A DNA stretch of 64,000 nucleotides from Streptomyces sp. NBC_00690 (GCF_036226685.1 NZ_CP109009.1:124001-188000), one strand, 5' to 3'. Shown: positions 35,256-44,694, counted from the stretch's first letter. Program-made: numbers and translations. The notes: generated by a model from the letters alone, not told the origin.

Positions 35256-35987
35256 TTACGTATCCAGTTGTGCACGGATGAGCGTGTCGAGTCGCTGCCA
35301 TGCCAGAGACGAGGCGTTGACCCTTCTCTGGATGAGGGCAGGGATAGCGGAGGCCGCATCCAGCTCGGGCGGTTCGTCGGGTCCGTAGCGTTCCCGGGTT
35401 GCCTCGGCGATCCGGCGGGCGAGGTCGTCGACGCGGGGATCGTCGGCGTCGAGGTCGTGGGCATGGTCGTAGTCGAGGAAGAGCTGCCGCAGCGCCGGCT
35501 CGGCCAGGGTCTCGGCCTGGTCGTGAAACAGTGTGATCGCGTGTTGTGGGTGGGTGGCGAACACGAGGATCCACAGGTCGCGTTGCAGGTCCACCCATCG
35601 AGGGGTGAATCTCCATTCGGCCAGGTGCGCCAGATAGGCGAGGACCTCGTTGGGCAGCGGTGCCAGCTGCCCAACGGCGAGTTGACGCAGGCGCCCCTGC
35701 GTTGCCTGCAGGCGACGGATGCGGTCGGTGACCTGGTCATCGATCTCGCGCAGCGCCTGCTGGAACGCTCCGTCAGTTGCTGATCTCAAGTGCCGGATAC
35801 GGGACAGGGGGACGCCGGCTTCGGCGAGCGTCCGGATCTTGATCAGGTCGATGGCAGCGCTCGCGTCGTACCGCCGGTAGCCGGACGCATCACGGTCGGG
35901 CTCGGGAAGCAGTCCCTTGGCGTGGTAGACGCGAATGGTCTTGATCGACACTCCGATGTACCCGGCCAGCTGCCCGATGGTGATCAC
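35256..35987 (-). CDS. MerR family transcriptional regulator
   Basis: About 243 residues from GTG at 35987, chosen because ITIGQLAGYIGVSIKTIRVY, the MerR HTH, starts immediately. Then LLPEPDRDASGYRRYDASAA, a helical linker and a C-terminal domain with FLDYDHAHDLDADDPRVDDL. Longer upstream frames would invade the divergent gene at 36042. This short spacing (54 bases) suggests it controls itself and its divergent neighbour. Confidence 0.85.
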   Translation of the reverse strand: MITIGQLAGYIGVSIKTIRVYHAKGLLPEPDRDASGYRRYDASAAIDLIKIRTLAEAGVPLSRIRHLRSATDGAFQQALREIDDQVTDRIRRLQATQGRLRQLAVGQLAPLPNEVLAYLAHLAEWRFTPRWVDLQRDLWILVFATHPQHAITLFHDQAETLAEPALRQLFLDYDHAHDLDADDPRVDDLARRIAEATRERYGPDEPPELDAASAIPALIQRRVNASSLAWQRLDTLIRAQLDT

Positions 35988-36041
35988 CTGGCCATCGTCC
36001 CACTTGACCCTGCCCTTGGGGCAAGGGTGCAGCATGGCGTC

Positions 36042-36329
36042 ATGTCGAACACGAACATCGATCGGGAAACCCTGCGCGAGCTGGCTGACGAGGGCAACGA
36101 GACCGCTCTGGACCGACTGGCCGACCTCGCCGACGCAGCTGGCAATCTCGATGAGCTGAGCGGGTTGTTGGACGAGGGATCCACGCGCGCTGGGCTTCTG
36201 CTCACTCAACGTGCTGCCTCGACTGGCGACCTGCGCGAGCTCCAACGGATCGCCGACGCCGGGTACGACGAAGCCGGGGACGAACTGAACAGACGACTGA
36301 AGGCACCAGCCGACGGGCATCAGGATTGA
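36042..36329 (+). CDS. Small helical-repeat protein
   Basis: 95 residues. Repeating helices (RELADEGNETALDRLADLAD, DLRELQRIADAGYDEAGDEL) resemble Sel1/HEAT-like small repeat proteins. Divergent from the MerR gene and probably under its control. Function unknown. Confidence 0.6.
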   Translation: MSNTNIDRETLRELADEGNETALDRLADLADAAGNLDELSGLLDEGSTRAGLLLTQRAASTGDLRELQRIADAGYDEAGDELNRRLKAPADGHQD

Positions 36330-36431
36330 GGATTTGACCAGACATAGCGGCCGTTCAGTGGTCCGTGACTACCGAAATCCGGGGCCGTAGCCGGTCCTTG
36401 ACCACCTGAACAACCTTCCCGAGATTGACCG

Positions 36432-37040
36432 TTGCTCTCCTTGCCTGTCGCCATTGCCTGCCCGATCATCCTGACCGCCTGCGACCGGCACCAGCTGGAG
36501 AGGGCGGACCAGGGCCACAAGACTGAGCACCAGGCTCGGATGCGCGCGCAGATCGTGCTGCACGCGGCCCGGGGACGCTCCAACGCTCGTATCGCTGCCG
36601 AGACCCGCCTGCCCGTGGATACGGTGCGGACCTGGCGGAACCGGTTCACCGACGGCGGGCTGCCGGCCCTCGCAGCCCGCAGGCGCTCGGGGCACACGGC
36701 CCGCTTCACCCCGTGCAGGTCGCCGAGACCAAGGCCATGGCCTGCCAACTCCCAGCCGAGACAGGCACACCGCTGTCACGCTGGTCGCGCTCAGAACTGG
36801 CCACCGAGCTGACCGCGCGGGATCACCGACACCGTCTCGGCGTCCACGGTGCGCCGCTGGCTACGCGAGGTCGCGCTCAAGCCCTGGCAGTCCCGGTCTC
36901 AAATCTTCATCCGTGACCCGGACTTCCGCACCGTGGCCCAGCGGGTCCTGGACCTGTACGCCCGCACCTTCGAAGGGATCCCGCTCGGCAAGGACGAGTT
37001 CGTCCTGTCATGCGACGAGAAAGACCTCGATCCAGGCCCG
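36432..37040 (+). pseudogene. IS630 family transposase relic (second type)
   Basis: Starts LERADQGHKTEHQARMRAQI, AARGRSNARIAAETRLPVDT and VRTWRNRFTDGG (HTH). Further frames read ELATELTARGITDTVSASTV and RRWLREVALKPWQSRSQIFI, then VLSCDEK (first catalytic Asp). At least two shifts occur and the sequence ends there. It is unrelated in detail to the IS630 at 7117. Confidence 0.7.
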
Positions 37041-37046
37041 CTGGAG

Positions 37047-37955
37047 TCAGGGGCGTCTTCGGTGGCGTTGCCGCAATGCCTCCAGCCGTGTGCGGGCGGC
37101 GTCATTCTGCCTCGTTGGCGGGGTTGCATGCGCCAGGCGGGGTACCTGGGGTGGCATGGGCAGGCTCAGAGACGTAGATACGAGTGCGAACACGGCTTCC
37201 AGATCAGTGGCGGCGAGGTAGGCAAGGCCACCCTTGTTCAATCCGCGAAAGCGGGAGCCGATTTCGCGGAACGAGACCCAAGCCCCTCCCTTTCGGGTAG
37301 CGATGTGAGAGCGCTCCGCCAGCGAGGCGTATGCGATCTCAATGTTCAGGTCGCGCTGCTCTGCGTGTGACCACCAGGTACGCCACTGGGGGTCCTCGTG
37401 GACCATATCGACTGCAGTGTTGGCTGCGTCGAAATAGGCCGTAGGAATGTCGATGTCGCCGTGCAGAGCGAAGCTGAGCCAGATGGGACCCCCCGCCACG
37501 AGGTTGGTCGACTCGTCGGGTTCATGGATGTGGAATCCAGGGAGTGGGCCTAGCCATGGTTGTCCCGTGGTGATCTCATAGGCGGTGGAGACAGCCTCGG
37601 CAAGGCGATCCGACTCGCTAAAGTCCCAGGCGCAGGTGGCCACCTGGTCTGGGTTCTTTCGAATCTGCTGGAATCGTGAGCTGCCTGCCGCCACAACCGC
37701 GAAGTGGAAATTGATAAGCGCGTCACCAACCAGCGGCACCGGCAGCGCGTCTGATGGATCGTTCACGTCTCGGGCTGGAGTTCCTGAGAGAGGCTCATTG
37801 GCAAGGCGCCGTAGATTCTCCGAAAGAGAATCGGCGAATTCCTCAATACGAACCTTCCCCTGTTGTGCCAGGGCTGCTGTCAGGGCGGGAATTGTCCGCT
37901 GGTTTGCCACGCCCCGAAGGACGCTGATGAGGGACCAAAACTCTTCTTCTGTCAT
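37047..37955 (-). CDS. DUF4240 domain protein
   Basis: 302 residues from ATG at 37955 (MTEEEFWSLISVLRG is the usual DUF4240 opening; longer frames read into the dispersed repeat). The N-terminal ~150 residues match the family (FADSLSENLRRLANEPL). The C-terminal half (GGPIWLSFALHGDIDIPTAY, RDLNIEIAYASLAERSHIAT) may be a second domain. Repeat copy C lies 74 bases upstream and could influence expression. Confidence 0.75.
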   Translation of the reverse strand: MTEEEFWSLISVLRGVANQRTIPALTAALAQQGKVRIEEFADSLSENLRRLANEPLSGTPARDVNDPSDALPVPLVGDALINFHFAVVAAGSSRFQQIRKNPDQVATCAWDFSESDRLAEAVSTAYEITTGQPWLGPLPGFHIHEPDESTNLVAGGPIWLSFALHGDIDIPTAYFDAANTAVDMVHEDPQWRTWWSHAEQRDLNIEIAYASLAERSHIATRKGGAWVSFREIGSRFRGLNKGGLAYLAATDLEAVFALVSTSLSLPMPPQVPRLAHATPPTRQNDAARTRLEALRQRHRRRP

Positions 37956-38028
37956 TGATTGGCCTTCCGTCCACTGATGGGGGCAGGCGGGTGGGACGCC
38001 TTGGTCACGTCCCACCCGCCTGCCTACG

Positions 38029-38180
38029 CTGAACAGGTCTTCCTCACTAAGCACTACGCAGATTTCTCAGCAAGTGTGCTACCGCTGCGCGTAGACCGTG
38101 CTCTCCCACCAGGAGATTCGTCCCCCTACCCCGGGCATCCCAGTGAGAATCTGCCTGGGCGACGAAGCGAGAATCAGCAG
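38029..38180. repeat. Dispersed ~150 bp repeat, copy C
   Basis: Matches copies A, B and D over its full length. Positioned directly 5' of the DUF4240 gene on the minus strand. Confidence 0.8.
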
Positions 38181-38261
38181 GTGCTCCGGGCGCGGTGGGT
38201 GGTTGTGTCGGTGGGGGTGGTTAGCGTGCACCGTCAGACAACCAATCGTGGAGGAGCGAGC

Positions 38262-38471
38262 ATGACGGACAACGGGCCGGGCCTCGGGCCGGCGGCTGAG
38301 CCGCCTGAGTGGAAGGTGCTGCGTCTCTGGGCGCGGGAGAACGGCTATCTGGTGAACAACCGGGGTCGTGTTCCGGCCTACATCGCGCGGGCGTACGAAC
38401 AGGCCGCCCAGGACAAGGGACAGCCGTCCACCTGGCACAGCCCGCCCGGTGCAGGGCCAGAGTCCACCTGA
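38262..38471 (+). CDS. Lsr2 C-terminal-domain-like DNA-binding protein
   Basis: 69 residues; GGAGGAG ends 5 bases before ATG. The core VLRLWARENGYLVNNRGRVP then AYIARAYEQA is the Lsr2 DNA-binding domain with its RGR minor-groove hook. The N-terminal dimerisation domain is absent, so it may bind AT-rich DNA as a monomer or act against full-length Lsr2. Cytoplasmic, nucleoid-associated. Confidence 0.7.
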   Translation: MTDNGPGLGPAAEPPEWKVLRLWARENGYLVNNRGRVPAYIARAYEQAAQDKGQPSTWHSPPGAGPEST

Positions 38472-38559
38472 TCAGCCCCCCCCGGGGGGCTCGGTGGGGG
38501 GCATGCCCTCAAGGAACGGTGTCGCCGTCGTGGTGAGCGCCCGGGGGGTTCCCTGCGGG

Positions 38560-39198
38560 CCGGCAGAGACCGTCCAGCCCCGTTCCCGGGGCTCACGGCC
38601 TCTTCCGCGGGTCGGATGATCCGGGTCTCCACATGCCGGTATGTCAGTTGCTGTTTGTACCAGCGTTCCTCCTCGGCGTCGCGGAAGCGGATCTCGCTCC
38701 AGCGGGTTTCCTGGTAGCCCGGTGCGAAGCGCCCGTGGCCGGCGAGCAGGCAGAGGGTGTTCCAGTCCTCCCGGCGGCGCTCCAGCCGCTCCTGCACCCG
38801 TACCCGACGTTCGGCCTCGCTGGGATTCGGAGGCGGCGGTACTCCGATGTGGATATGGGCACGTCCGGGCATTCCGCCGGTGATGGAACATTCCAAGGTG
38901 AGGACCAGGATGGCCACCGCTTCCGCGAGTCCGCGGCGGTGACGCTCTCCTCACTGCCTGGCGGGTGAACGGCCACTGCCTCCTCCAGCCGAGGGAGGAG
39001 CCAGCCGCCGATCTCCCACACCAAGCCGGCCGTCAGCTCATCGGCGTACCGCGGACCGCTCCCCACCGCCACCCGGCAGCAGACCGAGAGATCGCACGAG
39101 GGAGCACGGTGCTTTGTCTCCCGTGTGAGCAGCGCGCTGGCGATCGTCAAGAAGGGGGAGGGGATTGCTGGATGCGCGCTTGGCCTGTGTTCGGCCAC
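38560..39198 (-). pseudogene. Unknown protein, frameshifted
   Basis: The N-terminal part (RYADELTAGLVWEIGGWLLP, SEESVTAADSR) and the next part (AILVLTLECSITGGMPGRAH, RLERRREDWNTLCLLAGHGR, WKQ-like YKQQLTYRHVETRIIRPAEE) are in two frames joined near 38920. No family recognised. Start and end are uncertain. Confidence 0.4.
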
Positions 39199-39394
39199 CG
39201 TGTCCGGCCGGGTGATCGCCAGTCAGCTCAACGCGTCCGCCGGTCCCAGCACGCTGTGCGGCTGGCATCGGCGTACGAGTGTCTGCTCTCGACGGTGGCG
39301 AGCTCGCCGGTGCGGGTGGGCACTTGTACGTGGTTCGGGGATGGTGAACGGGGCCGGTGGTCGCCCATCGGCCCCGTGTCACTCTTCCTTCAGA

Positions 39395-39898
39395 TCAGCG
39401 CGGTGTGACCGAGCCGTTGCCCCTCAGCACGGCAGGTCCCCACGGCTTCCTGATGTCGAAGTGGTGCAGGCGGGCGACGGTGAGGCCGGTCCAGCAGTAC
39501 TTGTAGTACGTACCATCGAGCTTGAAGTCGACCTCAGGCCCCTTCGGCCTGTCGGGGCCGCTCCTCTCCTCCAGCATCCTCACATGGACGATCTTGCCCT
39601 TCCAGTTCGGGTCGTCGCTCCAGGTGCCGCGCAGGGACACGCATGCCTTCCCGCGCGACTCGCGTCCGGGAGGGGTGAACGAGCGCGCTCGCAGCACGCC
39701 GCGGACCTCGAAGGTGAAGTTGAACGGCAGTGTCGCGGCCCTGGCGGACTGCTTATCGACGGGCCCCGGGGTCTCCGGGCCCGTCATCGGCAATGCGTTG
39801 GCTTCCTTGCCCGGAGTTTCGGTCGCAAGTGCGGACCCGGTGAAGAGCGTGGTTGTGAGCAGTGCTGCCGTGCTCACGGCAGTAATCCTTCTGATCAT
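39395..39898 (-). CDS. Secreted protein of unknown function
   Basis: 167 residues; GGGGAG precedes ATG by 6 bases. Signal peptide MIRRITAVSTAALLTTTLFT then GSALA-TE. The mature part has a beta-rich domain (FNFTFEVRGVLRARSFTPPG, RGKACVSLRGTWSDDPNWKG) with a Cys pair (KACVSL and YKYCWTG), likely a disulfide. Divergent from the XRE operon. Confidence 0.75.
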   Translation of the reverse strand: MIRRITAVSTAALLTTTLFTGSALATETPGKEANALPMTGPETPGPVDKQSARAATLPFNFTFEVRGVLRARSFTPPGRESRGKACVSLRGTWSDDPNWKGKIVHVRMLEERSGPDRPKGPEVDFKLDGTYYKYCWTGLTVARLHHFDIRKPWGPAVLRGNGSVTPR

Positions 39899-39919
39899 CT
39901 TGAACTCCCCGTTCGTTTA

Positions 39920-39936
39920 TCCCAGTTGATGGGATG
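39920..39936. promoter_or_regulatory. Palindrome in the divergent XRE promoter region
   Basis: ATCCCA-GTTGA-TGGGAT is a perfect inverted repeat. CCAGTTGA recurs at about 40009 beside the XRE start, so both may be binding sites for the XRE regulator. A TAGAAT -10-like box at about 40028 would make the XRE mRNA nearly leaderless. Confidence 0.4.
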
Positions 39937-40041
39937 CCACTAACAGTGAACTGAGATGTCCCAGACGTTGTCAACTAAGGTAAATAGGAAATCTTGTTCG
40001 CATGCCACACCAGTTGACGGCCGGCCGGTAGAATGTCAGCC

Positions 40042-40467
40042 ATGCCTGAAGGCGAAGGGGTGCTTGCCACCCACATAGACCACCTGTTCCGCACCGTACG
40101 AGCGGACGACGGCGGCGAGTACACCTTCGAGGAGGTCGCCGAGGCGATCAGGGCCAAAGGCGGCCCGACGATCTCCGCCACATACCTCTGGCAGTTGCGC
40201 AAGGGCGTGCGGGACAACCCAACCAAACGACACCTCGAAGCGCTGGCGGGATTCTTCGGCGTGCCGCCCGCGTACTTCTTCGACGACGCCGAGGCTGCCC
40301 GGATCGACGCGGAACTGACACTGCTCAACGCTCTGCGGGACGCTCCCGTGCGGCAGATCGCCCTGCGCGCCAGGGGGTTGTCAGGGAAGAGCCTCGCCAC
40401 CATCGCCGACGTGGTCGAGCGCGTCCGCGAACTCGAAGGACTGCCCCAGGGAGACGGCACGCAGTGA
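40042..40467 (+). CDS. XRE family transcriptional regulator
   Basis: 141 residues. The HTH core is YTFEEVAEAIRAKGGPTISA then TYLWQLRKGVRDNPTKRHLE, followed by ALAGFFGVPPAYFFDD, typical of Cro/CI-type regulators paired with ImmA proteases. First gene of a three-gene operon; its stop overlaps the protease start as GTGA. ATG at 40042 is preferred to 40033 because a -10-like box sits just upstream. Confidence 0.88.
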   Translation: MPEGEGVLATHIDHLFRTVRADDGGEYTFEEVAEAIRAKGGPTISATYLWQLRKGVRDNPTKRHLEALAGFFGVPPAYFFDDAEAARIDAELTLLNALRDAPVRQIALRARGLSGKSLATIADVVERVRELEGLPQGDGTQ

Positions 40468-40937
40468 ACAACCACCGCCGCCTGCGGAAACTGATGCGCG
40501 ACCTGGACATCCCGGTGCCGTTCGACGTCCCCACCTTCACCCGGCGCATCGCCGCACAACGCGGGCGGCCGATCCACCTGATGCCCATCGCAGGACTCAC
40601 CGGTGTATGCGGTCTCTGGATTGCCACGGACGCCGCGGACATCGTCTTCTACGAACAGGAAACCACGCCGTCCCACCAGGAACACATCGTGCTGCACGAG
40701 CTGAGCCATGTGCTGTGCGACCACTACCCGGTGTCGATGAACCTGGCCGCACAGGCGGAGGAACTGCTTCCCAACCTCGACCCCGCGCTGGTGAGACGGG
40801 TACTCGGCCGCGCCGGGTACTCCACGGGCGAGGAACGCGAGGCAGAGATGCTGGCCACGCTCATCCGCCAACGCGTCCACACCGGTATCACGCTGGCCGA
40901 CCGACTCCGCACCGCCTTCGACGGTTTCCATGGGTGA
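40464..40937 (+). CDS. ImmA/IrrE family zinc metallopeptidase
   Basis: 157 residues with the zinc motif HELSH at 78-82 and a downstream acidic ligand region (EEREAEMLATLIRQR). ImmA-type proteases cleave their partner XRE repressor to induce mobile elements or stress genes. Coupled by GTGA overlap to the XRE gene upstream and by an 8-base overlap to the membrane gene downstream. Cytoplasmic. Confidence 0.88.
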   Translation: MNNHRRLRKLMRDLDIPVPFDVPTFTRRIAAQRGRPIHLMPIAGLTGVCGLWIATDAADIVFYEQETTPSHQEHIVLHELSHVLCDHYPVSMNLAAQAEELLPNLDPALVRRVLGRAGYSTGEEREAEMLATLIRQRVHTGITLADRLRTAFDGFHG

Positions 40938-41751
40938 GCTGCTGCTCCGCTACATCCCCCCGATCGCCGCATGGCTGCTGGTGGTCAGCTGGCGCAACCA
41001 GGACGACGCCATCCGCCGCTTATGGCTGGGGCTCGCGGTATCGCTGACCGTGCTGACCCCGGCAGCTCAGACGGCCATGTCAGGGTTCACCGGCGGGTAC
41101 AACCTCGCACGGCTGCTCGGGCATGCGGGCATGGTACTCGTGGCCTGGTCGGCACACGACTTCCTGGCACACCTCAACGGACTGCGCAGGAGCCGCTGGA
41201 GCAAGTGGTGGACGGCCGGCATGTTCGCGTTGATGTGCGTGCTGTTCAACCTGAACCCCAGCCTGATACCCCAAGCGCCGTGGGTCTTCGAGTACTGGAT
41301 GACCTACCTGCTCACACTCACGCCCGCGTTCGGGAATGTGATGCGCCTCGGTCTGCGTTTCGCCCGCATCACCTCGGACCGGGCGCTGCGCGCGGGCCTG
41401 CACATGGTCGTGGTCGGCACAGCGCTGGCGACCGTCTACTTGGCGAACAGAGTCGTGCGCATCGGGGCGAGCCGGTTCGACTACCCCTACCCGCTGGGGT
41501 ACGTGTTCTGGGTGAGCGCGGTGCTACCCAACGCCGCTCATGCCCTCGTGATACTCGGTGCCGCCACTCCCGCCGTGGCCGGGTGGTGGCGCCGATATCG
41601 CCAGTACACCCGCCTACGCCCGCTCTGGCTGCTCCTGGTGACCGCTGATCCCTCCATCGCCCTGAACCCACGGGTGGGCTGGTGGAACATGCGGTTGCGG
41701 GTATACCGGCGAGTGATCGAAATCCGGGACGGACTGCTCGACACCGCCTGA
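40930..41751 (+). CDS. MAB_1171c-like multi-pass membrane protein
   Basis: 273 residues with about seven hydrophobic segments (LLLRYIPPIAAWLLVVSW, MFALMCVLFNLNPSLIP, VFWVSAVLPNAAHALVILGA), then the cytoplasmic YRQYTRLRPLWLLLVTADPS and RLYRRVIEIRDGLL block characteristic of MAB_1171c proteins. It ends soon after that block, shorter than usual family members, so the C terminus may be trimmed. The XRE/ImmA/MAB_1171c order suggests a signalling unit in which the membrane protein is sensor or target. Confidence 0.75.
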   Translation: MGELLLRYIPPIAAWLLVVSWRNQDDAIRRLWLGLAVSLTVLTPAAQTAMSGFTGGYNLARLLGHAGMVLVAWSAHDFLAHLNGLRRSRWSKWWTAGMFALMCVLFNLNPSLIPQAPWVFEYWMTYLLTLTPAFGNVMRLGLRFARITSDRALRAGLHMVVVGTALATVYLANRVVRIGASRFDYPYPLGYVFWVSAVLPNAAHALVILGAATPAVAGWWRRYRQYTRLRPLWLLLVTADPSIALNPRVGWWNMRLRVYRRVIEIRDGLLDTA

Positions 41752-41857
41752 CCGGACAGGGGCGATCCCCTCGTGCCCACGGCGTCCGCGGCCTGCACCG
41801 GGCGCCGCGGTTCATCCCTGGTAGTCGGCGCCCGGGTAGTCGAGCGAGGCGCGGGGG

Positions 41858-42409
41858 TCAGGCTGACCCGAAGAAGAGGCTGCCCGGGGCGTCCGGGTCG
41901 CTCAGCAGGAAGTATTCGCGGATCGCCTTGAGGAACTCCGGGCGGGAGACCGTGTCGTCGCTGCTGGTGTCTAGTGTCCTGAACGCCTTCAGGGCGTCGG
42001 CTTCTTCGAGGGCCCACACGTCGGTCAGGAAACGGGTGAACTCTTCCCGGCTGATCTCGTTGTCGCCATTGACGTCGATCACGTCGAAGAGAACGTGCCC
42101 GAGCCCGTCGGCCACGTTCAGCCGGCTCGCGTCAGCGCTCGCCAGACGGACGGCGGCGACGTACTGGTCCCTACTCAGCCAGTCCTCCTGGACATCCGCG
42201 TGGCGCAGCAACTCCAGCCAGTAGCTCAGGAAGAAGGCGTGCAGGGCGCGGGCGCGGCGGTCGTCGGGGTCGAGGTGGTAGGCGCTGAGGTAGCGGTCGG
42301 CGAGCCTCTGGTAGTCCGGCCAGTCGAGGTGACCGTCATGATTGGTGTCCAGGGCGGCGAAGGAGCGTTCCAGCTTCGTGGTGATGATGTCGGGTGCGGC
42401 GGTGCCCAT
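41858..42409 (-). CDS. EF-hand calcium-binding protein (calerythrin-like)
   Basis: 183 residues from ATG at 42409 with AAAGGA upstream. Three canonical EF loops are visible: DTNHDGHLDWPDY, DVNGDNEISREEF and DTSSDDTVSRPEF. A degenerate fourth lies between the first two (LSRDQYVAAV). The arrangement matches calerythrin/CABP proteins of actinomycetes, thought to buffer or sense cytosolic calcium. No partner gene adjacent. Confidence 0.9.
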   Translation of the reverse strand: MGTAAPDIITTKLERSFAALDTNHDGHLDWPDYQRLADRYLSAYHLDPDDRRARALHAFFLSYWLELLRHADVQEDWLSRDQYVAAVRLASADASRLNVADGLGHVLFDVIDVNGDNEISREEFTRFLTDVWALEEADALKAFRTLDTSSDDTVSRPEFLKAIREYFLLSDPDAPGSLFFGSA

Positions 42410-42984
42410 GATGGTGATCCTTTGCAGAGTCTCGGAGCGGCGGAAAGAACCATCGTCACCTGCCAACAGGCGCGGTGCGGCACAGTCTGGTCCCGTGTCA
42501 CCCTCTCAGGCGTATCTACGCCGCCACACCCGCCGGCCAATGACACCGTCAACGCCGGGAAGAAAGCCCCCTCCGCGGCCCACCCCAGCTGCCGGACCGG
42601 AGCCCTCCGCCAGCGATCACCGTCGCCTCCGCCAGCTTCCGTCCGGCAGTTGTGCCCAGTAGTCGCACCGCCGACGCCTCCGCCGTCCTGCCGCCCTCAA
42701 TTGGCTCAGCCACCGCACCAACACCAACACATAGCAACGCTCAACGAACCTGATCACCACCCAAAGAAACTGACACCACAGCTGGCCAACGCTCAGCCCA
42801 CCTGACAGAGCGCCAGCTCAGCACGTAGCCAAGCCTCCGTGCCCCCATCACCAAACCGTAGCAACCGGGGCTTGGAGCGCTCCCACCACCGGGCCCCAAA
42901 CTGATCAACTCAGACCAACCACCTATCCACTGATCAGGAAAACTGCTCCTGGACAGCGCCGCCCTATGCGAGCCAGGAGTCGAA
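42410..42984. other. Intergenic stretch without recognised genes
   Basis: Relatively AT-richer than its surroundings towards 42720-42950. No reading frame with motifs or a ribosome site was found. Confidence 0.3.
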
Positions 42985-43080
42985 TGGACATGACACCACC
43001 CACAGCCGATCGTTGAACCAGCAGGTCAAGCGAAATTCACGTCCAAGCCCCGGACGCAGCAGGGCCCGGGGCCTGGTCGT
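42985..43080. repeat. ~90 bp repeat, copy 2
   Basis: Partner of 11770-11862. Its hairpin (GCCCCGG ... CCCGGGGC) is less perfect and could terminate the minus-strand relic that follows. Confidence 0.6.
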
Positions 43081-43087
43081 TCGCCGA

Positions 43088-43330
43088 TCAAGCGGTAACC
43101 GAGGGCGCGGCTGGGGTGGTGCGGTGCTTGTCGCTGCGCCACTGCGCCTGGGCCCGGATCTACACCACCGCGTGCGGGTCGCCGATCGCCGCGTACACCC
43201 GGCCACCGGTGTGACCGGCCGTCGGTGTCCTTCACCGTCCGGCGGTGAACCGGGCGTATTTCTCCAGCCGCTCTTTCAGTTCCTGCGTCTTGAGCCCCCA
43301 CTCCTGCTTGACCTTGGTGCTCTTGGCTGT
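43088..43330 (-). pseudogene. Decayed gene fragments
   Basis: Two pieces read KSTKVKQEWGLKTQELKERL then EKYARFTAGR-stop, and GRVYAAIGDPHAVV-stop-IRAQAQWRSDKHRTTPAAP. They look like tails of real accessory (possibly plasmid-transfer) genes with in-frame stops. Not identifiable. Confidence 0.4.
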
Positions 43331-43587
43331 TCGAGTGCCGCGGGCTCCGCTCGCTCGCCGCTACTTCCCTTGCGAACCGCGTAAATCACCGCCCCCGCCT
43401 CGCTCCCGATCTCGCAGAGCACCACGAAAGGCGTCCTGATCCGGGGACGATACTGGTGGGCCTGAGCCCGCACGCCGTGACCACCGCACCGCACTCGCCC
43501 TGGCCAGGCACCTGGAAGACATCAGGGCGGGAGCGTGGATATCCGTAGGGCTGTCGGCCGTTGCCCATGGCGGGCACAATCGGCCGC

Positions 43588-44694
43588 ATGACGAGCACCG
43601 CGGGCGCGCCGCCCACACACAGCACGCCTGCCGACCTCGCTCTGGGGTTCCTGACGGGCGGGGTGATCGGGGCGTCGCTGACCGCCTTCATCGGTGGCTG
43701 CGTCGTCGGAAGAGCGCCGCTGATCCTCACCGGGCTGGTCCTGCCCACGGTCTACGGGCTTCTCTTCTTCCTCGCCACACTGCCGCGCCGTGCCCGGGAG
43801 GCGGCCGTCGCGCCGCGCACCGCACTCGCGGTGATCGAGAGTCTGGAGGCCGTCAGGGATGAGAACAGCGACGCGCCGGTGCGGTTCGATCTGTCCGTCG
43901 CGCCGGATGACGCGCCCGCGTTCCGTGTCGAGATACAGCAGAACGTCAACCTCGTCGAGCTAGCCGATTACCGGCCGCGCGGGGTCGTCGTGGTGGTGGA
44001 GTATCCGCCGGACCGGCCGTGGAAGACGCGGATCGTGAGGCGACCGACACCGGAGTGGGAGGAGCGGGCGACCGCGGGCCGGGTCGACTCGGTGCCCGGT
44101 CCGGCCATGAAGAGCGAGACCCCGGAGGGCTGTTTCGGCGGGCTCCTCACTCTCCTCGGGCTGCTGCTCGGCGCAGCCGCCGTGCTCCTGCTGTTCCGTG
44201 CCGACCTGTTCGACTCCCACGAGGGCGACAGCGGCGCCGCTCAACCGTCCGTCTCCTCCTCGTCGTCCACAACCACCGTGACGTCGTCCACAACCACCGT
44301 GACGTCGGCGACGGGCACGGTCGCCCTCGGGCCTGGGCAATCGATGCTCGATAAGGGTGCACTACGCAATGCCGTCGCGTCGTTGACGCAGACCGCGGGC
44401 AAGCGTCAGGCGCTTACCGTCGTCGTGCAGGACCGCCTGCTGACGGTCGTCTTCTCCCCGACCGGTGTGAAGAGTGCCGGGTTCGACCCGAGGTCCCTGC
44501 CCTACGATCGCGTTCCCGGTCTGGTCGAGGAGGCTGGGACCACCCTCGGAGTTGAGTCCCCGCGGAGCTGGCAGCTGAACGCCGACGGCGTCACCGGCTC
44601 GATCATGCTCAAGATCGTGGTCACCGGCGGCGGGGGCACGGGAACACTGACGGCGGACGGCCGGGGCAAAGTGCTGTGGAAAAGCGGTAGTTGA
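43588..44694 (+). CDS. Membrane protein of unknown function
   Basis: 368 residues from ATG at 43588. Two membrane helices near the N terminus (ALGFLTGGVIGASLTAFIGG, LILTGLVLPTVYGLLFFLAT), a cytoplasmic domain of ~100 residues (FRVEIQQNVNLVELADYRPR), a third helix (LLTLLGLLLGAAAVLLLF), a Ser/Thr/Val linker of direct repeats (SSTTTVTSSTTTVTS) and an extracytoplasmic domain (KRQALTVVVQDRLLTVVFSP). Probably an operon with the DUF3592 gene 24 bases downstream. Confidence 0.7.
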   Translation: MTSTAGAPPTHSTPADLALGFLTGGVIGASLTAFIGGCVVGRAPLILTGLVLPTVYGLLFFLATLPRRAREAAVAPRTALAVIESLEAVRDENSDAPVRFDLSVAPDDAPAFRVEIQQNVNLVELADYRPRGVVVVVEYPPDRPWKTRIVRRPTPEWEERATAGRVDSVPGPAMKSETPEGCFGGLLTLLGLLLGAAAVLLLFRADLFDSHEGDSGAAQPSVSSSSSTTTVTSSTTTVTSATGTVALGPGQSMLDKGALRNAVASLTQTAGKRQALTVVVQDRLLTVVFSPTGVKSAGFDPRSLPYDRVPGLVEEAGTTLGVESPRSWQLNADGVTGSIMLKIVVTGGGGTGTLTADGRGKVLWKSGS

